DNA of 33,066 nucleotides from positions 1-33,066 of the IMG/VR virus record IMGVR_UViG_3300033141_004006; one strand, 5' to 3'. Positions 13,645 to 21,431 of the stretch are shown here, piece by piece (position 1 is the stretch's first letter; every line of letters begins with the position of its first letter). Below the pieces are notes generated by a model, which made no database searches, was not told the origin of the DNA, and saw only the letters and a list, made by a program, of their open reading frames with translations. The stretch is from a virus. The translations under genes were made by a program, and so were the position numbers.

Positions 13645-15927
13645 ATGTACGATCGCTTTTTAATAGCTCCTATGAAAGCTGGTTTAGTTACAGACGTTAA
13701 GGCTTGGCAGATCCCTGAGGATGCCTTTGCTCGTTTAAAAAATGCATATGTAAGCAAGGGAGTAGTTAGAAAGCGATTTGGATCAGAATTGATGGGAGGG
13801 TCTGCGGTAATTTCTCAACTTGATCAACTCAATTCAAGGTTGAGAATAAGCATAGATACTACAAACATTAGTGGTGATGCGACAGGAACAGTTCCAGGGG
13901 CAATATTTGCTGCAGGGCAAATGTTTTCAATAGGAGAAGTAATTTTCACAGTGCCAGATACCGGTACTCCCGTGGATATGTTACAAACCTTTGCGACTCC
14001 AACTGCAACTTACAATACATCAACGGGAGCTTATGCGTTTGTTGGTGCGCTAGCAAGTGAAGACATTTACTTCTATCCGTCTACGCCTGTCATGTGTCTA
14101 TCTCATCACGAAGAAAATAAAGTTACTAACAATCCTACTTATGCATTCGATCAGCAGTTCATTTATAGGTTTAATGGAAACTCCTGGGATAGAGATGGTA
14201 CAGATACTCTCAGTGGTAGTGATTCAGACTTTTACTGGACTGCTAACTGGACCGGCAGAACGCTAGATGAGACAGCTCTGTTTATAACTAACTTCAATGC
14301 GGATATAGGAACGCCTGGTGCAGACGATGACCCAATGTACGTATACAGAAATGGTGCATGGGTGGAATTCAGGCCAGTGTTTGACGTAGCGGCAAATCTT
14401 CCGGATGGATACGTACAGACTGCAAAGATCATACTTCCCTTTAAGGACAGATTGATTCTCTTGAACACAATTGAAAGAGATGTAACAGCTGGAACTAACT
14501 CAGAACACGTTAACAGGTGTAGGTTCTCACATAACGGAACGCCATTTCCGGCCGATGTTCCAGACAATGTTGCAGGGGCCGTCTCAAATGCATGGCTAGA
14601 GGGAAGTCTTAGTTGGACGATTGGTGGAACCACGCGCAGGTCAGACGGAGCTGGGTTTATAGACGCTCCAACTGAAGAAGAGATAGAATCAGCCGAGTTC
14701 ATAAAGGATCGCCTGGTAGTCTATTTTGAGCGCTCTACATGGGAGCTTGCATACACAGGTAATCAGGTACAGCCGTTTATATGGCAGAAAATTAATACAG
14801 AGCTTGGCTCTAAGTCGCTGAAGTCGCCTGTTCCGTTTGACAAGGCTGTTTTCGCGATTGGTCGTACTGAGATACATGGTTGTTCTGGCGCGAATGTTAC
14901 TAAGATTAACGAAGCTATATCGGATCAGGTGTTTGAGATAAGAAATAGTGACGATGGTCTGAAGCGAGTTTGCGGAACAAGGGATTATTTCACGGAGATG
15001 GTCTATTGGTCTTATCCGTCGGTAAATGCTCACAAAGATTCCGGTGTGTATCCAGATAAGGTGCTTATGTATAACTACATAGGAGATGCCTGGGGAGTTG
15101 CCGATGATACGATCACTGCTTTTGGGTATTACGAAGAACAGTCTTCTACTTCTTGGGAGTCTACCGAACTTACATGGATAGAAGCTGGCTTCATGTGGGA
15201 TAGCGGTACAATTCAGACTAAATATCGGCAGATCATAGCGGGTAATCAGCATGGATTTGTCTTCGTATGTGATGCAGACATTTCTACAAATGAAGCAGCG
15301 CTCCAAGTTACAAACATTGAGTATTCCGGGGATGATTTGCATCTGACAATTATGAATCACACGCTGAACGACGACAGCTATATTCAGTTGATAGACATGG
15401 AAGGTGTTTCCTTTACGGAATCTGGAATTTATCGGGTTGCAGTAATTGACGCTGACACTCTTTTAGTTCTAGGTACTGTCATGACTGGTACTTACGAGGG
15501 AGGGGGTAGAGCGGCTAGGGTTTCGCAGATTGACATACTTTCAAAACAATGGAACTTCTACATAGATAAGGGAAAGAATTTCTATCTTGCAAAAATAGAC
15601 TTTGCAGTACTAAAGACATCTGATGGTGAGATAACAGTTGATTATTATCCTTCTGCTACACAGTTATCAATGGTAGAAAGTGGGCAGGCTACTGGGTCAA
15701 TACTTGGAGATAACAACTTACAGACCTATCCGTTTGAACTATATCCCCTTGAGGAATCACAGATAAGGCTTTGGCATCCAGTATATTTCCAGACAGATGG
15801 AGAGTGCGTTCAGATTAGGATCTACCTTGATGAAGAACAAATGTTGGATCCAGCGATATCGGGATCAGACTTTCAGCTTGAGGGCTTAGTTGTTCATGCA
15901 CGTAAAACCTCAGAAAGGTTGCAGTAA
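13645..15927 (+). CDS. tail nozzle / stabilisation protein (P22 gp10, T7 gp12 type)
   Basis: A 760-residue beta-rich protein that should form the hexameric tail nozzle beneath the adaptor. The N terminus (APMKAGLVTDVKAWQIPEDAF, then KGVVRKRFGS) and the central block (KDRLVVYFERSTWELAYTG, KSPVPFDKAVFAIGR, VTKINEAISDQVFEI) have the character of P22 gp10-type nozzles. Length is nearer T7 gp12 (about 794) than P22 gp10 (472). Residues about 55-150 look like an inserted domain. The start follows the upstream stop by one base. The end overlaps the next start by one base. Confidence 0.75.
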   Translation: MYDRFLIAPMKAGLVTDVKAWQIPEDAFARLKNAYVSKGVVRKRFGSELMGGSAVISQLDQLNSRLRISIDTTNISGDATGTVPGAIFAAGQMFSIGEVIFTVPDTGTPVDMLQTFATPTATYNTSTGAYAFVGALASEDIYFYPSTPVMCLSHHEENKVTNNPTYAFDQQFIYRFNGNSWDRDGTDTLSGSDSDFYWTANWTGRTLDETALFITNFNADIGTPGADDDPMYVYRNGAWVEFRPVFDVAANLPDGYVQTAKIILPFKDRLILLNTIERDVTAGTNSEHVNRCRFSHNGTPFPADVPDNVAGAVSNAWLEGSLSWTIGGTTRRSDGAGFIDAPTEEEIESAEFIKDRLVVYFERSTWELAYTGNQVQPFIWQKINTELGSKSLKSPVPFDKAVFAIGRTEIHGCSGANVTKINEAISDQVFEIRNSDDGLKRVCGTRDYFTEMVYWSYPSVNAHKDSGVYPDKVLMYNYIGDAWGVADDTITAFGYYEEQSSTSWESTELTWIEAGFMWDSGTIQTKYRQIIAGNQHGFVFVCDADISTNEAALQVTNIEYSGDDLHLTIMNHTLNDDSYIQLIDMEGVSFTESGIYRVAVIDADTLLVLGTVMTGTYEGGGRAARVSQIDILSKQWNFYIDKGKNFYLAKIDFAVLKTSDGEITVDYYPSATQLSMVESGQATGSILGDNNLQTYPFELYPLEESQIRLWHPVYFQTDGECVQIRIYLDEEQMLDPAISGSDFQLEGLVVHARKTSERLQ

Positions 15928-16454
15928 TGGCACAGGGTACGAATACGGGAGCCTTTGTACCAACTACGTTTGTTTGGGATGCTGGCGAGTTGCAGGATAT
16001 CGATGTTAAGAGTGAGAAGTTCAAGGAGTTGCTAGTTAGGCTCTATCAGAACCTTAACCTTATGCAGCTCAACCTGAACATAAAAGATTCGGCTTATTAT
16101 GATACTAATGAGTTTGTTAATGGACAGGTCTTTCCGCCAAGCTCAGCAGCTCCATCAACTAGCACCCAGGCCATAAATAGGCGACAGGCGTTTAGGAAGA
16201 TGATTGACTTTGGTGCTCTTCCAAATGCTGGTACTAAGAATGTGGCTCATAATATAGATGTTACTCCGGGGTTTTCCTTCACAAGGATTTATGGGTGTGC
16301 TACTGACACGGGTAATCGTTTGGCTACGCCGATACCAAATGCTAACAGTGATATAAGAATTACGGTAACTGCTACCAATGTGGTTATAACAACGTCTGCA
16401 AATTATGCTGCATATGACACAACGTACGTTGTTTTAGAATATTTAAAACAATAG
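15927..16454 (+). CDS. conserved tail-associated protein
   Basis: A 175-residue protein. GAFVPTTFVWDAGEL, FKELLVRLYQNLNLMQLNLN and FRKMIDFGALPNAGTKNVAH recall a widespread phage family of unknown role found beside nozzle and fibre genes. The last 80 residues are beta-rich and may form a small tip domain. The start shares one base with the nozzle stop, a sign of coupling. No enzyme motif is seen. A head-tail or fibre-attachment role is inferred from context only. Confidence 0.65.
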   Translation: MAQGTNTGAFVPTTFVWDAGELQDIDVKSEKFKELLVRLYQNLNLMQLNLNIKDSAYYDTNEFVNGQVFPPSSAAPSTSTQAINRRQAFRKMIDFGALPNAGTKNVAHNIDVTPGFSFTRIYGCATDTGNRLATPIPNANSDIRITVTATNVVITTSANYAAYDTTYVVLEYLKQ

Positions 16455-16464
16455 AGGAGATGAT

Positions 16465-17112
16465 ATGGGTTTTTTGAGTGGTTTAGGCAAAATGTTGATG
16501 GGAAGTAAGCCTGGTAAGCCTGAGTTTAAACAGCTTCAGCGTTTTACGCCTGCGCAGCAAGCATCTTTAAGCCAGTTATTATCACAAGGAATGGCAGATA
16601 CAGATCCAGCAGCATTAGAATCAAAGTACAAGCACCAGTATGAGAGAGAAACCGTTCCTGGTCTTGCCGAAAAATTTACAGCAATGGGAGGTGGTCAGAG
16701 ATCATCTGGATTTGAAGAATCACTTAGGAGAGGTGGTCTTGATCTAGCCGAACAACTTGCGGGGCTTAGAATGCAATCTGGCATGCAAAAGCTTGGATTA
16801 GGGTTGCAGCCTCAATTCGATACGATGATGATACCTGGTGCACCTGGATCGCAGGGGCTGTTGGGAGGGCTCATGGGTGGCATGACAGGTATGCTAGGTG
16901 CGGGCCTAGGAGGTAAGCTTGGTGGAATGCTTGGCATGGGAGGACGAGGCGGAATGGGAGGATTCGGAGGTATGGGTCGTATTCCTCAGTATAGATCTCC
17001 ATTAGGAATGGGTATGGCGTCTAGAGGGCAGTTTATGCCTGGGCAGCCAAGGGGTGGAAGAAGGGGAATGAATCCGGTGTTGTTGAAGATTTTGGAAGGC
17101 ATACAGCTTTAA
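16465..17112 (+). CDS. probable ejection (internal virion) protein, Gly/Met-rich
   Basis: A 215-residue protein. The first 110 residues are helical (FTPAQQASLSQLLSQ; LAEKFTAMGGGQRSSGF; LDLAEQLAGLRMQSG). Residues about 125-180 are an extraordinary Gly/Met/Leu run (GLLGGLMGGMTGMLGAGLGGKLGGMLG), hydrophobic enough to enter a membrane. Small Ala/Gly-rich hydrophobic proteins beside a larger Gln-rich helical protein are the hallmark of P22-like DNA-injection proteins. AGGAGA lies upstream of the ATG. The call is by composition and position. Confidence 0.55.
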   Translation: MGFLSGLGKMLMGSKPGKPEFKQLQRFTPAQQASLSQLLSQGMADTDPAALESKYKHQYERETVPGLAEKFTAMGGGQRSSGFEESLRRGGLDLAEQLAGLRMQSGMQKLGLGLQPQFDTMMIPGAPGSQGLLGGLMGGMTGMLGAGLGGKLGGMLGMGGRGGMGGFGGMGRIPQYRSPLGMGMASRGQFMPGQPRGGRRGMNPVLLKILEGIQL

Positions 17113-17121
17113 GGAGAAGAA

Positions 17122-18507
17122 ATGGCAGTTATAATAGCGCCACGAAAACAGATGTCTAGGTCTGCTGCGCTTGGAGCAACAATGGGTGAAAGCCTTTCTA
17201 AAACTCTTGGAATGCTTACGCAACAAAAGATGATGCAACAGCAGCAGCAGGCTGCAAGATTCCAGCAACAACTTGCTAGGCAGCAACGAGGAGCTGAGGT
17301 AGGACAGGCACTAGCGGGTCTTGGAGTTCCTGAGGAAATGGCACAGAGTGTTGGAATGCTCCCAGAGAAGCAGCAGGAAGCGTTCTTTAAGCAGTTTGTT
17401 GGATCACAGGCATTTGGAGCACAACCGGCTCAAGGAGGTCCTCAGGACTTAATGCAAATGCTTTCACAACAGCCTACTTCGGGAGATGAAATATCTCCTA
17501 GGCAGGCCATGGATATCGCACAGACTCAAAGAGAAGAAGCGCAGACTCCAGAGGGTATGCAGGCTGCGGCTGAAGCCGAAGAAGCTCCTCAAGTTCCTGG
17601 GGCTGGATTTTCTCCAGAAGAGCAGGAGATGGCGACACAGGTTCAAGCTGCAGTAGATAAATTATCGCCAGAGCAGAAGAAAGAGCTTAAGCAGGAAATT
17701 TCAGAACAGCGTAAATTGGCGGCTATTCCTGAAGATGCGAGCAGGGAAGCTAAGGCTGGATATCGCGTTCAAGCTAAGCCAACGGCTAAGAAATCATTCA
17801 AAGATCTTCTCGCTACTCCTAGGCCAACTAAGGCCGACATAAAGAGGGCGCAAGATCTTGAAATGAAAAAGGAGGCTATGTCTTTTGCTAAGCAAAAAGA
17901 GATAAATAAAAACACAAAGTCTTTCTTTGATGAAACCCTTAAAAAGGGTAAGGGCGCAAGAGATAATGACATGAGGCTCAATAGAATGACTGAGCTTCTT
18001 AATAAGGGGAATCTATCAAGTCCGCTAATGTATTCATTGCTTGATACAGTTAACAAGGGAATATTTGGATTTGGTATTAATCTAAAAAGTCTTATGAATA
18101 CTGATTCGCAGGAGTTTGAAAAGCTCACAACTGATTTCACTAAGAATGCTAAAGACATATTTGGATCACGTGTAACACAAAGTGAAATTAACTTATTCCT
18201 GAAGACTATTCCAAACTTATCTCAATCCGATAAGGGCAAGAAGAGGGTTCTCAGGAACTGGAAGTTGTTAAATGAAGGTTCAAAGCTACGCAAGAAGGCT
18301 ATGTTAGAGATAATAGAAATGAATGGCGGCGAGCGTCCCTTAGGCCTTCAAACTTTAGTAGAGAAAAAGGTTGGTCCTAAGTTAGATCAAATCGCAAAGG
18401 CTTTCACTGGAAAAAAGAAAAAGAAACAGAAAGCTGATACTGGAATCCTTGGGTCTATATTTGGTGGTATAGAATCAGCAAGAAAGTACCTGAATCCACG
18501 TAGATAA
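17122..18507 (+). CDS. probable ejection (internal virion) protein, Gln-rich
   Basis: A 461-residue soluble, mainly helical protein, last in the rightward late operon. Residues about 30-60 are glutamine-rich coiled coil (QQKMMQQQQQAARFQQQLA). A disordered Glu/Ala/Pro/Gln linker runs to about 215. A helical domain (about 260-420; LLNKGNLSSPLMYSLLDTVN, GSRVTQSEINLFLKTIPNLS) follows. A Lys-rich tail precedes the end. Helical domains of this kind recur in DNA-injection proteins of podoviruses. AAGGAGAAG lies before the start. A palindrome follows the stop by five bases. Confidence 0.6.
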   Translation: MAVIIAPRKQMSRSAALGATMGESLSKTLGMLTQQKMMQQQQQAARFQQQLARQQRGAEVGQALAGLGVPEEMAQSVGMLPEKQQEAFFKQFVGSQAFGAQPAQGGPQDLMQMLSQQPTSGDEISPRQAMDIAQTQREEAQTPEGMQAAAEAEEAPQVPGAGFSPEEQEMATQVQAAVDKLSPEQKKELKQEISEQRKLAAIPEDASREAKAGYRVQAKPTAKKSFKDLLATPRPTKADIKRAQDLEMKKEAMSFAKQKEINKNTKSFFDETLKKGKGARDNDMRLNRMTELLNKGNLSSPLMYSLLDTVNKGIFGFGINLKSLMNTDSQEFEKLTTDFTKNAKDIFGSRVTQSEINLFLKTIPNLSQSDKGKKRVLRNWKLLNEGSKLRKKAMLEIIEMNGGERPLGLQTLVEKKVGPKLDQIAKAFTGKKKKKQKADTGILGSIFGGIESARKYLNPRR

Positions 18508-18512
18508 AGACA

Positions 18513-18540
18513 TTAGGGAGCCAGTTAACTGGCTCCCTAA
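18513..18540. terminator. 28-nt perfect palindrome between convergent operons
   Basis: TTAGGGAGCCAG, TTAA, then CTGGCTCCCTAA form a 12-bp hairpin that is identical on both strands. It sits between the stop of the last late gene (18507) and the end of the leftward accessory operon (18558). It can serve as a bidirectional terminator. Neither side has a long T-run. Confidence 0.7.
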
Positions 18541-18557
18541 CATCTGAAAGGGACCTA

Positions 18558-19121
18558 TTACAGTCTTAGGTTTGCTTTAGCGCGATCGTTTACAATAGCA
18601 ATTATTTTATTTGCCATTCTTTTGGCATAAGGATTGTCGTTCATACTTTCCAGGAAAGCTTCTTGCTGCCCATGGCTTATGTTCTCGACAAAGTGAGCGT
18701 ATGCGTCAAAGATTCCCGGATATCCGCTTTCTTCTGCCTCTTCAAGAACATTTTGTAAGGATTGGTGTTTTGGAGATGCAGCTTGCGCTTCTGGGCTTGC
18801 CATTTCATGCTGCTGTTGAAGTTTTCTGGCCTGCCTTCTTGCTGATGCTTTCTTTATAACTTTATTGCGCCTTCTGTTTGCTCTGCGATTTCGCCTTCTT
18901 TCAACTACTGCTTCATCGTTTCTTCGTTGGATGTCGATTTGAGTTAGTACTTGACGTCTTTGTTGAAGTAATGCGGTAACATTTCTAATGTCCCCAATCA
19001 GTCGCCTAGTATCTTGCAGTGCATTCTGAAGCTGGCCTCTTTGGTTTTGATTCAACATACCTTCTACAAAAGATGTGCTTACTGTAATTGCGGCCAAGGC
19101 CAATATAAGTACTTTTTTCAT
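18558..19121 (-). CDS. small secreted Arg-rich protein A
   Basis: A 187-residue protein with a Sec signal peptide (MKKVLILALAAITVSTSFVEG, cleavage near 21). The mature part has a Gln/Arg helix, then a very basic stretch (about 75-100, RRNRRANRRRNKVIKK) that resembles nuclear-localisation or RNA-binding sequences. A C-terminal domain of about 55 residues (NVLEEAEESGYPGIFDAYA to NPYAKRMANKIIAI) has a clear relative in the gene upstream. It is the last gene of the minus-strand operon and starts in an ATGA overlap, with GAGGAACAATC as SD context. Family not recognised. Export is predicted; function is unknown. Confidence 0.65.
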   Translation of the reverse strand: MKKVLILALAAITVSTSFVEGMLNQNQRGQLQNALQDTRRLIGDIRNVTALLQQRRQVLTQIDIQRRNDEAVVERRRNRRANRRRNKVIKKASARRQARKLQQQHEMASPEAQAASPKHQSLQNVLEEAEESGYPGIFDAYAHFVENISHGQQEAFLESMNDNPYAKRMANKIIAIVNDRAKANLRL

Positions 19122-19636
19122 GATTGTTCCTCTAGGTATTCTGACCTTAGGTTTGAAATTTCTCTAATGCGGTCTTTGCGCAAAGACCGTTCCACCTTGA
19201 ATTTGGTATGGTAAAACCTTATTTCCATCAATTTCTTAGCAATCTTTTCAGCAAATGGATTGCCTTCCATGCTTTCGATTAGGTCGTCAACGTCGTCGTC
19301 CTGTATATTTTTTATGAAGTATGCGTAAGCCTCAAATACTCCGTGATATCCTTCATCTTCGGCTTCTTCAAGAAGGTTTATCAATTTATAATTAGAAGGC
19401 CTAGGTGGTGCATCTTCAGCTATAGCGTTGGATGCATATTCATTACTCCTTAGCTTTCTCATTTGCCTTGCCACGCATGCCTTTTGTTTTCTTTTTTTAC
19501 GCAATATTCTACGCCTTTGTTTTGTGGCCTCTTCACCGCATCTTTTCTGCTCACCACCAGGTCCAGTTAACATGCACTCTGCAAGCGAAACGCTTCCTGA
19601 TATAACAATAAAACCAATTAGTAATGCTTTCTTCAT
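19118..19636 (-). CDS. small secreted Arg-rich protein B, paralogue of A
   Basis: A 172-residue protein: signal peptide (MKKALLIGFIVISGSVSLAEC), basic region (KQRRRILRKKRKQK), then NLLEEAEDEGYHGVFEAYA to NPFAEKIAKKLMEI, aligning without gaps to the same segment of protein A. The C terminus adds a charged helix. AEC could be a lipobox-like site but lacks a good -3 residue. AAGGAACAATC precedes the ATG. The last codons (EEQS stop) double as the SD of gene A. It is likely a tandem duplication product. Confidence 0.65.
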   Translation of the reverse strand: MKKALLIGFIVISGSVSLAECMLTGPGGEQKRCGEEATKQRRRILRKKRKQKACVARQMRKLRSNEYASNAIAEDAPPRPSNYKLINLLEEAEDEGYHGVFEAYAYFIKNIQDDDVDDLIESMEGNPFAEKIAKKLMEIRFYHTKFKVERSLRKDRIREISNLRSEYLEEQS

Positions 19637-19651
19637 GATTGTTCCTTTTGG

Positions 19652-19972
19652 TTAGTTAGAAAGTCTTAAAATTCTACGGATTAAAATTTGCCTGTCATCG
19701 TCTAATACCGCATGGCTTGCTGCCGTAGCCCAACGCTTAAGCCTTTTACGCAAGCGCTTTGGCATCAACCAAGACCTTTTTTTCATTTTCTGTGATCTGA
19801 ATATCTTATCCATATCTATATGAAACTTATCTCCATGAGTAACCGACAGTTCAATTATTTGTTGTTGCAGGTCAAGCAAAGTTTCTTTATGCAATTTCAC
19901 TTGATCATCCTTTACTGGAAGCAATGGACTACCAAGCACTGAAAGTAAGATTATTAACAAAATCCTCTTCAT
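19652..19972 (-). CDS. small secreted basic protein C
   Basis: A 106-residue protein. The N terminus MKRILLIILLSVLGSPLL is a short signal peptide or anchor. A helical segment (about 25-55) precedes a strongly basic one (KKRSWLMPKRLRKRLKRW, about 65-82) that could bind membranes or nucleic acid. It starts in an ATGA overlap with gene D, with the same GGAACAATC leader as genes A and B. Function unknown. Confidence 0.55.
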   Translation of the reverse strand: MKRILLIILLSVLGSPLLPVKDDQVKLHKETLLDLQQQIIELSVTHGDKFHIDMDKIFRSQKMKKRSWLMPKRLRKRLKRWATAASHAVLDDDRQILIRRILRLSN

Positions 19973-20400
19973 GATTGTTCCTTAAGTAAAAATGCTAATT
20001 TTCTATCGTCTTCGATCTGCTCGTTTATTGCTTCTTGCTCTTCTCTTTGTGCCTCACAAATAGCTATAGCGAAAAGCCTGTCATCTTCTATTTGTTCAGA
20101 CTCATTACCTTCTTCTTCTTCTTCGTGATCATACCCCCTATCAATCATGATCTCTTTATGTACGGTTCCATCCTCTTCTTCGATGTATATGTACTCAGGA
20201 TGATAAGGACGTCGCTCAACAGGAGAGGGTTGGATCTTGTTCTTTCCGTAGAGTATCCACTTTAAAGTGATAAGTGCGGGTGATACTATGGATCCAAGCG
20301 TGTAGAAGAATTTTCTTACATGTTCCATAGGTCTAGCTTCTTGCGTTGTTAGACTTGCTGAAATGACTGCAAGAATTAGTATCTTGGTGATCTTTTTCAC
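19969..20400 (-). CDS. secreted acidic protein D with tandem UIM-like motifs
   Basis: A 143-residue protein with a GTG start (AAGGGACTCAGA upstream; GTGA overlap with gene E). A signal sequence (MKKITKILILAVISASLTTQ, cleavage near EARP) is followed by a second hydrophobic segment (about 31-52). A very acidic region (EEEEEGNESEQ) leads into two copies, 25 residues apart, of an EQIEDDR element followed by a hydrophobic helix: LFAIAICEAQREE at 109-121 and KLAFLLKEQS at 134-143. Acidic lead plus Leu/Ala helix is the style of ubiquitin-interacting motifs; Cys and Lys replace the usual Ser, so this is only a resemblance. Confidence 0.55.
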   Translation of the reverse strand: MKKITKILILAVISASLTTQEARPMEHVRKFFYTLGSIVSPALITLKWILYGKNKIQPSPVERRPYHPEYIYIEEEDGTVHKEIMIDRGYDHEEEEEGNESEQIEDDRLFAIAICEAQREEQEAINEQIEDDRKLAFLLKEQS

Positions 20401-20816
20401 TCTGAGTCCCTTCTGTTGAGCCGAAGCTTTCGTCTTTGCTTTTTAGGTTTAGGATTCATGTGGTTAAGGATTTTAATAATCATATCTAGATACTTAGGGT
20501 CTGTTCTTAGTCTTCGCAATATGGCTTTAGGATCGTCCTTTTCAGGCTTAGCATTACTTTTCAGCTTGCTGTATATATAGCCTATAAGTGCAACTCCACC
20601 GATCGTTGCGCTAATTGCTGGGTGCAAGGCGGCTACAGCTGCTACCTTTATCAGGCCGGCTATTGTGAAGTATCCAGCAACACCTGTTGCAATTGGCTTT
20701 ACCGTATCCATCAATGAGGTCTCTTTAGGTTCTGCCGCTACGCGGTATTGTGTCATTGCTGATGCGTTGATTAAAATTGCAGACAATAGGATTGTTATTG
20801 TTAGTATTTTTTTCAT
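20397..20816 (-). CDS. secreted/membrane protein E
   Basis: A 139-residue protein. The signal peptide MKKILTITILLSAILINASA ends in a good ASA-M cleavage site. One or two hydrophobic segments (about 42-85, GVAGYFTIAGLIKVAAVAAL, ISATIGGVALIGYIY) are followed by a soluble basic C terminus (KPKKQRRKLRLNRR). GGGGGGACTAATT lies before the ATG. The layout of signal, hydrophobic hairpin and basic tail could suit a pore-like or envelope-inserted protein. Not recognised. Confidence 0.6.
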   Translation of the reverse strand: MKKILTITILLSAILINASAMTQYRVAAEPKETSLMDTVKPIATGVAGYFTIAGLIKVAAVAALHPAISATIGGVALIGYIYSKLKSNAKPEKDDPKAILRRLRTDPKYLDMIIKILNHMNPKPKKQRRKLRLNRRDSE

Positions 20817-20841
20817 AATTAGTCCCCCCAGACATTATTAT

Positions 20842-21339
20842 TTAGAGATTGCAGTCTTTTTTATCATAGTCTTCATCGATGTCGGCACAGCCTTCATCCT
20901 CGTCCATGTACTGCTCTTCGCGACGCTTCCTTGATCTGCGTAGTTTTTTGATTTTGCGCATCATTTTAGTGAATCGTCTGTCTTTGCGTCTCATCATGCT
21001 GCTCAATCTACCAACTTCATCTTTGAGTTCTTCTCGGTATTTTACTTCTGCCAAATCCACACCAGATACTTTCTTGGTGATATAGTTGGCGCCCGCTGCA
21101 ATAAGATAAGGTGCGGCTACGGTAGCTACAGGTCCAAGTCCAAACGGAATAAAAGACGAAGCTGCGGCTGTACCAATTGTTCCTAAGGCAGGAAGAGTTT
21201 TGCTAGCTATTGCACCTGCGGTCTTGGCTAGCCAAGAACAATAACCAGTTGATGGAGCCACAGTTCTTGCCTGAGCTTGTTGTCCGAACCCAACTGCCAA
21301 CAACGTCACTAATAATAGTGTTTTCTTAATGTTTTCCAT
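20842..21339 (-). CDS. secreted/membrane protein F
   Basis: A 165-residue protein. I start it at the ATG of MENIKKTLLL, which has AAAGGGAC just upstream, rather than at an in-frame ATG seven codons earlier. The signal peptide ends near AQA. A long Ala/Gly-rich hydrophobic region covers about 40-90. A basic coiled coil follows (MMRRKDRRFTKMMRKIKK, LRRSRKRREEQ) and a very acidic tail (DEDEGCADIDEDYDKKDC). It is the first gene after the promoter at 21400-21428 and heads a six-gene run. The function is unknown. Confidence 0.6.
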   Translation of the reverse strand: MENIKKTLLLVTLLAVGFGQQAQARTVAPSTGYCSWLAKTAGAIASKTLPALGTIGTAAASSFIPFGLGPVATVAAPYLIAAGANYITKKVSGVDLAEVKYREELKDEVGRLSSMMRRKDRRFTKMMRKIKKLRRSRKRREEQYMDEDEGCADIDEDYDKKDCNL

Positions 21340-21399
21340 GATGTCCCTTTCATTTGGCACCCCCCAAGGATGCGTGTTAAAATATAACCATCTATACTA

Positions 21400-21428
21400 A
21401 TTGTAACATTCCCAGTTCTCTTTGTCAA
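21400..21428 (-). promoter_or_regulatory. consensus sigma70 promoter, copy 1
   Basis: Read on the minus strand: TTGACA (21428-21423), 17-base spacer, TACAAT (21405-21400). Transcription would start near 21393 and drive the six-gene operon F-E-D-C-B-A. The 39 bases at 21392-21430 match 22357-22395 at 34 positions, including the entire spacer but one base. Confidence 0.8.
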
Positions 21429-21431
21429 TGT

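Noticed and set aside
14232-15360. Minus-strand frames of 156 and 223 residues in the nozzle gene
   Set aside because: Low-quality composition, no SD and they lie wholly inside a clearly coding gene.
19118-19636. Protein B as a lipoprotein
   Set aside because: The AEC near the signal end lacks a suitable -3 residue and paralogue A has no cysteine there.
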